Positions 12,049-22,647 of a stretch of DNA of 64,000 nucleotides are shown here, one piece after another (position 1 is the stretch's first letter; the number at the start of each line of letters is the position of its first letter). The translations under genes were made by a program, and so were the position numbers. Source of the DNA: Volvariella volvacea V23 (Eukaryota; Basidiomycota; Agaricomycetes; Agaricales; Pluteaceae); NCBI GenBank assembly GCA_000349905.1, contig KB722756.1:467578-531577 (forward strand), read 5' to 3'. The notes beneath the pieces are model-generated. The model did not search any database and was not told the DNA's origin. It saw only the letters and a program-made list of their open reading frames with translations.

Positions 12049-13129
12049 ATGCTGTCATCCCTGCGCTCCATCCTCCGTCAGCGTCCTCGCCATCTAACAC
12101 AATGCCGACCATCTACAATCCCAACCAATATGTTGCACACAGACGCTAGCACTGGTGCGAGCACAAGCGCAAGCTCAGAAAAGCCGCTCGCTGGCACCGT
12201 TCAAGCGCACAGAGCGTATATTCTTATACATTCTCCCATTCCTCCGTCGGATTTTCCATCTAGGATTTCAACGACATTGCAACGTGCCCTGCAGTTAAAA
12301 GTAACAAAGTGGGGCGGGATTGTAAACTTTGCGTGGTATCCAGATGAACAGGGGCCGTTAAAGTCGAAAGCACCATCGCGTGTGGTGACGCCTGGACTTG
12401 GACTTGAAGACCGTTCGAGGAGCCCTTCATACGATCCGACCGCTTTTCGTTCAGAGGATATGGAAGTTCCATCTAGAGTCTCCGTGTTCACGAGATACGG
12501 CACACACATGGGTAGCCTTGATATCCCCAACCTGAGAGCTGAGTATGCAGACGAAGCTGAAGAGTTGATCAAATCCTTCGTTGACGGGAACAAACTCCCG
12601 CATGACACGGGCCCCAATATCAAACTAGATACCAGCAAAAAAGACGAGATTCATTTACTAGTTTGCACACATGGCGCGAGGGATTGCAGATGTGGAACGA
12701 CAGGAGGACAGGTGTTTGATGCTTTGAGAGATGAAGTAGAACGGAGGAAGGCGATTGACAGTGACGGGATTATGCAACGAGTTAAAGTCGGTGCTGTCAG
12801 CCATGTTGGTGGGCATGCGTACGTTGATCCCCTGCTTTACCTTCCTCGTCGACTGACGCATATGAGCAGATATGCTGCTAACCTTCTGGTCTTTCCTTAT
12901 GGCGAGTGGTAAGTGCCCTCCCTTTCTATTGCCTCCCCGCTAAACAGTATCCCCTAGGTTGGGCTACGTGAAGCCTGAACATGTTCCGTCTGTTTTGGAC
13001 TCCATTCTGCACCTCCCCATAAAGCCTACTTCCGAGCACGACACACCCTTGCTTCCATACCATTGGAGAGGGCGGATGGGACTCTCAAAGGAGGAGCAAA
13101 TGCATTTGTACAACACACATAATCCCTAG
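12049..13129 (+). CDS. Sucrase/ferredoxin-like protein, AIM32 type, mitochondrial
   Basis: A thioredoxin-like [2Fe-2S] protein of the sucraseferredoxin family (yeast AIM32). Three exons: 12049-12818, 12870-12908 and 12958-13129; introns begin GTACG and GTAAG. The diagnostic cluster is LLVCTHGARDCRCGTTGG, followed by VSHVGGHAYAANLLVFPYGE, in which the conserved Cys and His residues bind the cluster. I chose the ATG at 12049 because it gives an N-terminus rich in Arg, Ser and Leu and lacking acids (MLSSLRSILRQRPRHLTQ), a good mitochondrial presequence; the frame is open to an ATG at 11929, which gives a worse one. AIM32 proteins are known in the matrix and have been linked to redox quality control. 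Partner and exact role cannot be read here. Confidence 0.88.
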
Positions 13130-13299
13130 ATTATTTGGCCTCAGCGTTGTTCTTCGATAACCAATAGACATGACTTCCTAGACGCCATATTACCGGACTA
13201 GGTTTCACAACGCCCTACTTAATCCTTCAAATCTCACATTCCAATTCCTCCCTCGGAAATCCAGGGGCATGTCCTAGTTCCTTCCTAGCTCCGCTTGTA

Positions 13300-14005
13300 T
13301 CCATCATGGCCACGGCATAAAGCAACCTACCCACCAGAACCAGGGGAATAGGGCGTCGGCATTCTAACACCCCCAATTGGCAACATCACACCGTTGAATT
13401 GGAATAAAAGATGCAAAAGGAAATTGACGGCTTTTGAGGGTTCGCCAAGGCGCGCGACTGATAAAGCGAGCATCATGAAGTCCCAGCTGGTTGGGCGGGG
13501 GCATGGCGTGAGTGCGCGCGAACGAGCAGAAGGAGTGGGGACTTGTCCCCAACGATTGGATATATTCCAGTTCTTCCAAACCATTTCTGCCGTTCTTCGA
13601 GCTATATCGATATCAACCTCTCTGTGGGAGGCAACCAGCTGTATAACCCGACAATGGCAGGGTGGTCATTTGTGACATTTGGAGAGGTGTAGAAGGTTGG
13701 CGGGATTCCTTCGTTGTACTCGTTGCCGAGTCCGTGTGATCCTCTTCGGGCACCTCAACTTCAATTTCAACAACGGGTAGCCTCTTCAACCCTTTCCGAA
13801 CCTTTACCCAGATATGGTCATCCATAACCTCACCTAACCTCCCCAGCCATCTCTCAGCCAACGTTAATCCCAAGTGACAACGTGATAGCTCAAATGCAGG
13901 GTTGCGCGTGGTATAAGGACTTGTGTCTTGGTTGATAGAATAAGTACGAGCTGGATCAATGTCCAGCCAGTCGACAGAAAACCGGAACGGGAGTGGTATT
14001 CATCC
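13300..14005 (-). pseudogene. Relic of a six-hairpin glycosidase-like gene (C-terminal part)
   Basis: Read on the minus strand from about 14000 down, conserved pieces of a fungal six-hairpin glycosidase-like protein appear in order but in different frames: DWLDIDPARTYSINQDTSPY, then LAERWLGRLGEV, then (shifted) NDHPAIVGLYSWLPPTERL, then (shifted) IARRTAEMVWKNWN, WDFMMLALSVARLGEPSKAV, GGVRMPTPYSPGSGG, and finally (shifted by a 4-base insertion) LLYAVAMM. Breaks fall near 13740, 13612 and 13340. No intron with plausible ends repairs them all, and nothing resembling the N-terminal half is visible upstream. This is a decayed, 5'-truncated gene copy. Family naming is from memory of the WDFP..A...ARLG and GGVRVPTPYFPGSGG landmarks. 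Confidence 0.75.
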
Positions 14006-14699
14006 CCCTTCATGATTAATAGCTAGGAGGACTCGGGACCCGGCGACTGACACTAGAGCGTATACTGAACATTCAGAATAACCGATTATGACACTGACAA
14101 TCGGGATTAGAGTGGTCTATAAGGTGAGAAGCTGGTCGTATCCTCGGGTTTGCTCCTTCGACCTTCCTAATCAAGGACCATCAGCGCACGAGTAGCAAGG
14201 CATTCTTTATTAATTTCGTTGTGCAGTACAGACGGCCTTTCTGAGTTTCCTAGTGCGCTGTGCATGCTTCTGTAATTCCTGTATGAATAACCCGCCTACA
14301 CTCAAGACTTTACCGGGTATATAGGAAGCGCCTGACACATGACCGCTAGCGGGTTGAACATCAATGCATAGCTCGAATAAAGAGAAGCGTGGGCACGAAC
14401 GAGCCGTGGATTCGCCGCGTGGCTAGAGCCTTGTAAGAACCTAATAGCTTGGTGGGAAGCCACTGCGTTTGGACAGAACCTCGCGAATCCGAAGAGAAGC
14501 TCAGAAGAACGATCTTTTCAAGTACTCTTCCTTCTGCTGCGTGGTATCATAATCAAGCCCTGAAAGTCATTGAGTTATCGAGTACTCTGTGTCAGTAACA
14601 AGAAGAGTCAGTTGTCTCCTGTGGGTTGACGAAGTATATGTGCCGGCACTGCCCTGCCCTTACGCAGATGCAATGGTTTGATGAAAAAAGATTTTCAAT
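14006..14699. other. Intergenic region, nothing recognised
   Basis: I see no coding frame with family resemblance, no repeat and no RNA gene between the glycosidase relic and the tRNA. The missing N-terminal half of the relic may once have lain here. Confidence 0.4.
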
Positions 14700-14783
14700 G
14701 GCCACATGGTCCAGAGGTACGATACTTGCTTTGGGTTCAGTGAGCAACTGCAAGTGACCTGGGTTCGATTCCCAGTGTGGCCC
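14700..14783 (+). tRNA. tRNA-Pro (anticodon TGG) with a 13-nt intron
   Basis: The cloverleaf can be folded by eye. Acceptor stem GGCCACA (14700-14706) pairs perfectly with TGTGGCC (14776-14782). The T-arm is CTGGG-TTCGATT-CCCAG (14759-14775). The anticodon stem CTTGC (14725-14729) pairs with GCAAG (14750-14754). The enclosed 20 nt exceed a 7-nt loop by 13, giving a canonical intron right after position 37 (about 14736-14748), and the anticodon TGG at 14732-14734. The D-arm is of the GGTCCAGAGGTACGAT type seen in fungal tRNA-Pro. Confidence 0.92.
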
Positions 14784-14940
14784 AGGTTTTTGCTTTTATT
14801 TTGGGCGGTTCGGAATTGACCTGGAATAGTTCCGCGCAAGCGATCTAATCTGATATTCGTGATACAGCCTATAAATTGTCGATAACTGGATTGTTGAGAT
14901 AGTACAACCGCCACATACTGCGAACTCACCTATCATTCTA

Positions 14941-15966
14941 ATGGCTCCGGCTACACTAGCACTACACTATGTTACATTGGACGTGTTCACAACAACACGG
15001 TATCAAGGAAACCCCTTGGCCATTGTGCATGTACCAAAGAACGAACCCACATTGTCGCAAGAGGTGAAACAGAAGATCGCGAGGGAGTTCAACTTCTCGG
15101 AGACTGTGTTCTTGCACGAGGAGTTGGAGGAAAATGGTGTCAGGAGAGGGGCAGGAGAAGCGGTCAGGATCGACATATTCACCACGCATGAGGAGCTGCC
15201 TTTCGCCGGACATCCTACCGTTGGGAACGGGTGGTACCTTGCTTGGAGGGCGTTGGCGTCGAGATCGTTTGGCACTCCTGGGGGAGAGTCAAACCAAGGC
15301 ATCAGGTTGAAAACAAAAGCCGGGGAGATACCAGTTACGGCGTCTAGCGAACGCGATATAATCAAGATACGATTACAAGTTCCTACGGATTTCAAAATCC
15401 ATCGGTCTTATAACCCTCCTCAGCTTAAATCTGTTCATCAGACGTCGCTGATAGACGCGGACTATGTTAATGGAAAAGAAGGAGAGGAGGCATTGGCTTC
15501 CATCGTAAAGGGGATGACGTTTTCGTTGATGGAGTTGACGAGCGAGGAAGCACTGGGGAGATTGAGACCGTTCCCGGAGAGGATGACTGCACCGGGTCTC
15601 GGGGAATGGGAAGGCTTTGTTGGCTTGTATACATTCTGGGTTGACAAGGACAATATACAAACGCAAGCGGGAGGAGAGGTTGAGAGGGTGAGGGTAAGAA
15701 CTCGGATGTTTGATGGAATTGAAGAAGATCCTGCTACTGGATCTGCTGCATCTACCTTAGCTGGTTGGCTGGCGAAGAAGAGGGCTAGTGAAAGAGGCGT
15801 TCATGGTAGATGGAGGTTTGATGTTGTTCAAGGTGTGGAGATGGGCAGAAGGAGCGAGATTACGGTCTTCGTTGAAATCCGAGACGATGGGGAAATTGGG
15901 AAGATTGAGCTGGAAGGAACAGCTGTTCTAGTCATGCAAGGCACGCTTGTTTCTCCTAGTCCATGA
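14941..15966 (+). CDS. PhzF-family isomerase/epimerase-like protein (341 aa)
   Basis: A member of the PhzF (phenazine biosynthesis-like) superfamily, which has a diaminopimelate-epimerase fold of two mirrored lobes and catalyses isomerisations in secondary or amino-acid metabolism. Landmarks: DVFTTTRYQGNPLAIV at the N-terminus, the general-base region FNFSETVF, FTTHEELPFAGHPTVGNG in lobe 1, and EEDPATGSAASTLAGWLAKK in lobe 2. The Glu of FSETVF corresponds to the catalytic glutamate of PhzF. The gene is one uninterrupted exon starting at the first ATG of the frame. It sits 158 bases after tRNA-Pro on the same strand. The substrate is unknown; fungal members are usually uncharacterised. Confidence 0.9.
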   Translation: MAPATLALHYVTLDVFTTTRYQGNPLAIVHVPKNEPTLSQEVKQKIAREFNFSETVFLHEELEENGVRRGAGEAVRIDIFTTHEELPFAGHPTVGNGWYLAWRALASRSFGTPGGESNQGIRLKTKAGEIPVTASSERDIIKIRLQVPTDFKIHRSYNPPQLKSVHQTSLIDADYVNGKEGEEALASIVKGMTFSLMELTSEEALGRLRPFPERMTAPGLGEWEGFVGLYTFWVDKDNIQTQAGGEVERVRVRTRMFDGIEEDPATGSAASTLAGWLAKKRASERGVHGRWRFDVVQGVEMGRRSEITVFVEIRDDGEIGKIELEGTAVLVMQGTLVSPSP

Positions 15967-16153
15967 GTTCTTTATAGATGGCATTGATGCTTGTTTAACT
16001 GTAAATGCGAGACGTCTACTTTGTTGCTTAGACGCTTGACCTGCTCGGCGTTAACCATATCAAGTCCGTGGTCAGACCTCCCACGACACAAAAGCTACCC
16101 TTAAGGCTTAAACGCTTGCAGCACTTCAAGTTACGATAAGCCATCACCAGAAC

Positions 16154-17941
16154 ATGTCGCACGTTCGTGCGATTGTCTGCAAGATTAAGAGGCCCGAAGA
16201 TGGCAGCAATGAAAGCCCGACACTAATCAACAAACTCTGCCCGGATATTCTGAGCGCCATCTTCCTTATCATCGCCGACAATGCGGATTGGGCATATCAA
16301 AACTACGTTCCACAGGTCTCTCATGTTTGCGCCCACTGGCGATTCATAGCTATTGATACACCGCATTTATGGAGTCGACTCACAATCCGTCTATCTACGG
16401 GTTTCAATTGTTCTAGGATTTCCGAGTGGCAACGGCGTGCGCGATCATTGCCATTCAGCGTAAACTTGTCCCAGGAGAATTCTTTGCTCTCTTGGCCTAC
16501 TGTTCCCATAACTGCTGAGCCAATTCATCAGGCATTCCCAGACTTGCGACGCATCGAATCCTTTCAAGTCGAAGGAGATAAAGAATTCCTTCATGGCGTA
16601 TTCCGGCCCTATGTTGACGTTCCCAATCCATACATCCGGCACCTAACTATATCGCACTGGCAACCCAGCAATGGGCAGTTGGATCCCCCGCTCAAACTAT
16701 TTTGCCACGATATGCCTCATCTAGAAACCTTACGATTGAATAGCTACGATCTTAGCGATTGGAATGCCATCTCATCCTTCCAGTCGTTGAAGCGTCTGTG
16801 GATTTGCCAACCAGCTTCGACCCCACTTCACATCTTCTCTGCGCTTCCTCGCTTAGAGGAGTTGGATGTGGAAATTTCGTATTCCCTCAAACCACTTTTT
16901 TCACTCGTTCAAAGTACCTCGACGATGCACAAAGAAGCTCATTTCCGGTCACTCCTAAAACTCAGTCTGCACTTCCCCTCGCCTAGTCTTGCTGCGGAAA
17001 TGTTAGGTCTCATTAGCCTCCCATCCTGTAAATCGCTAAATATTGGCGTTACCTGTGGTCACGTACCCATTCGGATCATTGAGGACCTCTTCTCAAGCCT
17101 TTCTTGCTTGTTGACTACGAAAACGATATTCTCCCGACTCCCAATTCATTGCCTCTGCGTTTCGCCTTCAGAGATCGTAGCAAGAGCTTGGGATGACTGT
17201 CAAAACCTGAAAATTGCGGATGATCACACATGTCCTTCCGTCAAGTCATTCTTGGTCGTAGATCAGTCAACGGCCTTCCGGCTGAGGTTCTATGGACCAG
17301 CCAGGCGCGTGGCTGCACCTAAATCTTTGCTCGCAAAGATAATAATCCATCCCCTACTCGGCCTCTTTGATCTCCAGCACCTCCGTTTTCTGTCATGGGA
17401 GCACTTTGATGCGACGTTTACACGTGCAAAGTTAGAGTTGGGAGATAGCTTCTTCGCCAGTGCGCCAGAGCTGAGAAAGGTTGAGGTTAGAACAGCATTT
17501 TCGGGGTTTGTTGATGGAATGCTACCCACGATGGAATCAATCCTCCTCGTGCAACACTCTCATGGTGAAGGGCTGCATCTAGATGATAGTGAGTTTGTCT
17601 TAATTCCCCTGAATCTCGATAGCACATTACCGATGATTTACTATGAAGCTCCACCAGAATCAAGCACGCCATTTCAGTCTGATTCACTCATCGCGTGCCC
17701 AACCCTTAGCAACATTACGATCATACTTCCCGAGCGTTATCGCAGGGCAGAAGACAATCAAGTTCAAGAAGTTTTAAAGGAATTAGCTACCAAACTGGAG
17801 CGAAGGAGAGTAGTGTTGGGAAGGCGCCTTGAAACTCTGGTTGTAAATGGGAGAACCAGTTTCCAAGCTGTAACATTATCTCATTCTGTCTTTTCGCGAT
17901 TGCAGGAAGTCGCACAGCACATTAACATTAGGTCAGGTTAG
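16154..17941 (+). CDS. F-box protein, array A copy 1 (intact, 595 aa)
   Basis: A fungal F-box protein, presumably a substrate receptor of an SCF ubiquitin ligase. The F-box-like motif is at about residues 26-80, LCPDILSAIFLIIA then YVPQVSHVCAHWRFIAIDTP, ending HLWSRL. After it comes a long alpha/beta region resembling degenerate leucine-rich repeats (PHLETLRLNSYDLSDWN, SLKRLWI, LPRLEELDV), then the family-specific blocks AKSLLAKIIIHPLL-like, HLRFLSWEHFDA, KLELGDSFFASAPELR, and a C-terminal CPTLSNITIILPERY. There is a single exon with no break. It is the reference copy of a family of nine in this window; a homologous gene in tandem follows 300 bases downstream. The target protein is unknown. 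Confidence 0.85.
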   Translation: MSHVRAIVCKIKRPEDGSNESPTLINKLCPDILSAIFLIIADNADWAYQNYVPQVSHVCAHWRFIAIDTPHLWSRLTIRLSTGFNCSRISEWQRRARSLPFSVNLSQENSLLSWPTVPITAEPIHQAFPDLRRIESFQVEGDKEFLHGVFRPYVDVPNPYIRHLTISHWQPSNGQLDPPLKLFCHDMPHLETLRLNSYDLSDWNAISSFQSLKRLWICQPASTPLHIFSALPRLEELDVEISYSLKPLFSLVQSTSTMHKEAHFRSLLKLSLHFPSPSLAAEMLGLISLPSCKSLNIGVTCGHVPIRIIEDLFSSLSCLLTTKTIFSRLPIHCLCVSPSEIVARAWDDCQNLKIADDHTCPSVKSFLVVDQSTAFRLRFYGPARRVAAPKSLLAKIIIHPLLGLFDLQHLRFLSWEHFDATFTRAKLELGDSFFASAPELRKVEVRTAFSGFVDGMLPTMESILLVQHSHGEGLHLDDSEFVLIPLNLDSTLPMIYYEAPPESSTPFQSDSLIACPTLSNITIILPERYRRAEDNQVQEVLKELATKLERRRVVLGRRLETLVVNGRTSFQAVTLSHSVFSRLQEVAQHINIRSG

Positions 17942-18242
17942 GTGCTGGTCGTGTCGTTTTCCTGGTACCTTTGCCTAGAGCTAGTTTATGACTATGATTG
18001 CTATGATTGTAGTGTAATTGACCATGGAATTCAAACCCAGTGGACGCCAATGCCCAGGAAGCTGGGAGCGGCACCACGTAAAACGGACGTCACGCATGGA
18101 AAAACCATTGATCCTCACTTCGGCGGTGGGCCTCCCTCTGTGGGATCTGAGTCAGGGAATGTTAACTTATGTCACACAATAGGATATATCTCCGATGGGC
18201 GCCACTTACAGCAGGTTGCTTCTCTTATCGCAACATTCATCA

Positions 18243-20069
18243 ATGGTGGACTATTGCCAGCAGAGCACACCCATAAGCCCACTCCTCCGCAAGGCTAGAC
18301 AGTCTACGGACAGTCACGCTAGTCCTATTGCTCTAATACATGCACTCGACCCAGACATCCTCAGCGCCATTTTTTATATCATTGCACAAGACGCCGAGTG
18401 GGGATACCAAAGCTACGTTCCACAGGTCTCCCACGTCTGCAGCTACTGGCGATCCGTTGCCTTAGATACCCCTCAATTGTGGAATCATTTTAGGATTCGT
18501 CTAACCGCAAACTATAACAATCATTGGATCTCTGAATGTCGAAGACGGGCACGATCGATTCCGCTCCACATCGATATATATATGGACAAATTTTCCAATC
18601 AAATCGCTCTCATTTCCGCAGAGCCAATACACCAGGCATTCCCAGACTTCCGTCTCATCGAAACCCTTACTATCAGCGCAAATGTACAACTCACACAAGA
18701 GATATTGAAGGTTTACACGGATATAACCGATCCAAACATTCGATATATTTCTATCTCATCATTTCCCTCAGGCCTTGATCAGTGGACAAGCCACGATGAT
18801 TGGTATCCCTTCAAAACCAATGGCATGCCCCATCTAGAGAGCTTACAGCTGCACGGTTGCAGTATCGGTGATTGGGGTCTCATTACCTCTTTTCACTCAT
18901 TGAAAATCCTTCGCATCTCCCCATCTCATTCAATCTCACTTGATATTTTCTCTGTGCTTCCACATCTAGAGGAGCTGAGTGTGCATTTCGACCGCTATAA
19001 TTTCTCATTCCTAGGAAGTGATCGTATCATCTACAAAAAAGCTTGCTTCCAGTTACTCAAGACTTTCAGTCTATCCACTCCCTATCCATCACTCGCTGTA
19101 CGCACCCTAGAGTTCCTTAGCTTTCCTTCCTGTACGACCTTCAATCTCAGCATGACCTGTCGCCATACAGACTCTCTAGAGTCAACACTCGCGGACCTGC
19201 TCTCGACTCTTTCTCGTTTGGTGACCGGTGGAATGGCATTATCTAGCCTCCCCGTTCATCGTCTTGAGGTTTCACCAGCGGCCATCGAAGCAATTGCTTG
19301 GAATCAAGGCCAAGACTTACCCATCGAGGATATAAAAATCCCTGGATGGATCAGGAGGGTGCGCAACATGAAGGATATAGATGAACAAAGATCTATGTAT
19401 TTCTCTTTACACTTCTTTGGCCCAGGACGACACATAGCTCCACCCAAGTCATTGCTCAGCCGTAGCGTTATCCGACCGTTGGCTAACTTATTCAACATCG
19501 AACACCTTCGTTTTCTTTCTTGGGAGCACTTTGATGCGGCTTTTACGAACGCGAAATTGGAGTTGGGCAATGAGTTCTTTTACAGAACAACGGAGTTGAG
19601 GAGCATAGAGGTGGAGACCGCATTTACAGACTTCCTCGGTGCGATTGCCCCCACAACCAATCCCATCCATGCCCCAGTCGGACTAAGTCTGCACGAGGAG
19701 GAATCCCCTTCTAGTGAGTCACACTACCATTGTACTTCAGCAGCACCACTCACCTGCTTTCCAGTCTGGGATCTCCCTCAACCGTGTACACTGCCCCTCA
19801 GATCTGGCCCATTCCTTACATGTCCTAATCTTAGTGACATCAAGCTCGTACTCCCAGATCGCTACCGCGGTGGAAAGTTGATTGACGAGGAAAGCTTTTT
19901 CTCTGAATTAACGAGAGAACTAAAGTTAGGGAGTACAGGGAATTGCCTCGAGACGTTAAGAATATGTTGTGGATCTCGTTTGAATAAGGAAAAGATACCC
20001 GACTCTGTGCTACTGAGGCTACAAGAGGTTGCGCAGGAGGTAGTGTTTTTGTCGAGCAAGTGGGATTGA
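18243..20069 (+). CDS. F-box protein, array A copy 2 (intact)
   Basis: Second tandem copy, about 608 residues, in one exon. The F-box-like region reads LDPDILSAIFYIIAQDAEWG then YVPQVSHVCSYWRSVALDTP. The family blocks follow: PHLESLQLHGCSIGDWG, SFHSLKILRIS, LPHLEELSV, EAIAWNQGQDLP, HLRFLSWEHFDAAFTNAKLE, CPNLSDIKLVLPDRY. The frame is open to an ATG at 18195, but I chose 18243 because the resulting MVDYCQQS aligns with MPDHCQQ of copy 7 and MEDYQQH of copy 6. Closest relative in the window is copy 7 (44852-46651), with which it shares INAKLE-like and AAPLTC...SGPFLSCPNLSDI blocks. It keeps the tryptophan codon that copies 3 and 7 have lost. Confidence 0.85.
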   Translation: MVDYCQQSTPISPLLRKARQSTDSHASPIALIHALDPDILSAIFYIIAQDAEWGYQSYVPQVSHVCSYWRSVALDTPQLWNHFRIRLTANYNNHWISECRRRARSIPLHIDIYMDKFSNQIALISAEPIHQAFPDFRLIETLTISANVQLTQEILKVYTDITDPNIRYISISSFPSGLDQWTSHDDWYPFKTNGMPHLESLQLHGCSIGDWGLITSFHSLKILRISPSHSISLDIFSVLPHLEELSVHFDRYNFSFLGSDRIIYKKACFQLLKTFSLSTPYPSLAVRTLEFLSFPSCTTFNLSMTCRHTDSLESTLADLLSTLSRLVTGGMALSSLPVHRLEVSPAAIEAIAWNQGQDLPIEDIKIPGWIRRVRNMKDIDEQRSMYFSLHFFGPGRHIAPPKSLLSRSVIRPLANLFNIEHLRFLSWEHFDAAFTNAKLELGNEFFYRTTELRSIEVETAFTDFLGAIAPTTNPIHAPVGLSLHEEESPSSESHYHCTSAAPLTCFPVWDLPQPCTLPLRSGPFLTCPNLSDIKLVLPDRYRGGKLIDEESFFSELTRELKLGSTGNCLETLRICCGSRLNKEKIPDSVLLRLQEVAQEVVFLSSKWD

Positions 20070-20439
20070 GTATTGAATATACGTTTTGCGTTTTTATTCG
20101 GCCAAAAATTAAATACGGACGTCCGCGAACTGCATTGAATATCGCCAATGAACGGTGTGTGTACACGAATTAACTGGTCTTCACCCATCTGGAGTGGCCG
20201 AATTACGAGCACTGACAATTGGTCTGAGACAGCCTGGACATTTGCATCTTTTGAGCTAGGTAATAATAGCCTCCATCGTGCCGGTAACTCAGGTAGACAT
20301 GATGCATGACGTACTGTAACACTCGTGGCAAGTATTGCATAAAAGCGTGCTATTGCTTCAAGCTCCAAATTCTGCCAAATAATGATATATTGGATCAAGG
20401 GTATTGAGTCCATCACCTCGTTTACAACAACCTTCATCA

Positions 20440-22218
20440 ATGGGAAAAAACCGTCGGCGTCGAAGAGGGTCACCTTTAGCCATACCTCTTCACGACCTGA
20501 AGGCTACGAGGCCGTCCACGTACGATCCCACCCGACCTACTCTAATCAACAAGCTCTATCCCGAAATTCTCGGTCAAATTTTTCTTCTCGTTGCCCACAA
20601 ATCGAATTGGGTATATCACGGATATGTTCCGCAGGTATCTCACGTCTGCAAATACTGGCGCTCCATAGTCCTTGATACACCCCGATTGTGGAGTCAATTT
20701 ACAATCCAGGTGCCAGTGTATTGTCCATCATGGTTTGAGGAATGGCAAAAGCATGGGCGATCAGTTCCTCTTTCTGTTAAATTGTCTTCGCGGAGCCTTG
20801 GGATGAGACCAAACAACTTCCATTGAGCGCCTGCACTGTACATTCCCGGACTTTGAATCCTTCAGCGTGTGCGGAGATACGAGATTCTTCGAGGACGTAT
20901 TCAAACCTTACGTTGATAAACCCAACACAAGTATTCGACACCTGACAATATCGCCACACTATTATGATGGTAGGTTTACCTTACCCAAGCTATTTTCTGG
21001 CAGCATGCCCAGCCTAGAAACATTAAACATCAGAACTGGCTATAAACTCAGTGATTGGAACTCTGTTGCCTCCTCCCAGTCATTGAAACACCTTCGCCTC
21101 TCCCTACCAAATAATTTAGCGCTACTCCTCGGTCTTTCCGTTCTTCCCCATCTCCAGGAGTTGGATGTGTGGTTTAGTAACCCTGAAGTTCAAAAAGATG
21201 TTTCGCCAGCGGTAAATAACCCAACTGCCACTGCATACCGAGAAACTTGCTTCCAATCGCTCAGAAAATTCACTCTGAATGTTTGCTCACGTGTCTGTGC
21301 GACACGCATATTAGAACGCCTCAATCTCCCATATTGCGCGCTCTTCAATATGACTATAGCGTGTGGCACAACCACAGCGCAGATCATCGCAGACCTGTTC
21401 TCAGCTCTTTCTCTGTTGGCGACCACGGGGACAGCATTCTCTCACATTTCTTTTGAGCACCTCTCCGCTTCACCGACAGAAATTTCGGCAGGCACCTAGG
21501 ACGATGATGAAATCCTAGAAATCCAATAGACCATACAGGTCAGGGATACTATGTTCTGGAGGACAGAGTGTCCTTTGCCCTGAGTTTCACGGGGCTAGCA
21601 AGGCACAAAGATCCACCCAATGTACTAGTTAGCGATGCTGTTATCCGCCCGTTGACCAATTTGCTCAATCTTGAACACCTTCACAACCTTTCTTGGGATC
21701 ATATTGACTCTGATCCGACACGTGCAAAACTAGAATTAGACATAACTTTCTTCTCCAAAGCAACGGAGCTAAGAAGAATCCGAGTGCGGACATCATTTCC
21801 AGAATGCCTGGATGGGATTGTACCCGAGGGAGGGTTCACATCGGCCAGCCCGCATAACCATAACCGCTCTTCATTTGGTGAGTCATGTCAGTATCGTCGC
21901 AATCTAACAAGGAGATTACTCATCCAAATTTCAGTTAAGAGCTCCCACAGACCACCAGGTCGGTCACTGTATGCCCCAACATCGGCAGTATTGCCATTTT
22001 GTTACCAAACAGTGACTGGCAACGTAACAGAAAAAGCAGCGGTGTTGTCGATGTTGAAAACTTTGTCTGCGAAGTGGCACGGAAACTGGAGCGCAGGAAC
22101 GCAGCGTTTGGAAGTCGTCTTGAAGCACCGACCATATCGACCAGAAAAGGATTATGAAAGGATGATCTTATTTGATCCGCGGTTACGGGAGGTTGCACAG
22201 GATGTAAAGTTTGAGTAA
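20440..22218 (+). pseudogene. F-box gene, array A copy 3, broken
   Basis: Third tandem copy. It starts like its neighbours (ATG at 20440, F-box LYPEILGQIFLLVAHKSNW then YVPQVSHVCKYWRSIVLDTP), but the frame shifts around 20800-20830, just before FPDFESFSVCGDTRF. It runs on in a new frame (FEDVFKPYVDKPN, PSLETLNIR, LPHLQELDVWF) to a TAG at 21497-21499. That stop stands exactly where the family has the Trp of AKAWDD, so TGG became TAG. A further small shift at about 21530 restores a frame with AVIRPLTNLLNLEHLHNLSW and KLELDITFFSKATELRRI; the CPNLS block is scrambled. Several independent lesions make a functional product very unlikely. Confidence 0.85.
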
Positions 22219-22647
22219 AACTATTGATCGTTTGCATGATTGCATTTCGTCGAAGCTGTATGGTCGTTTAATACGTATAGTGCTTACCTCATGCCATTTC
22301 TCTACAGTTCATGTTCTCTTCCTAGATCTCGATCGCATTAACATCTTTTATTCGTGCCAGGGATGAAATAAGTACTTGACGTCTGTCAAAAGATAGCGTA
22401 GGGGTGCAGGCGTGATATAATAAGCGGTACAATAGCGGAAAGCTCCTAGCATTACCATTGAACTTAGCAAAGAATGCACTATCAAGGTCGGGCACTACTA
22501 ATATTAATGATGCCAAGATCGCAATGCAAATGTGGGATTTCTAATAGGGTTTTCGACCTCCTATTGGTGGCGATGCATCGCTTGTGAGAAGACAAAATAG
22601 ATGCGTGCATTGAATCGCAGCAAAGCATATAGTATATCATCCGTGAA

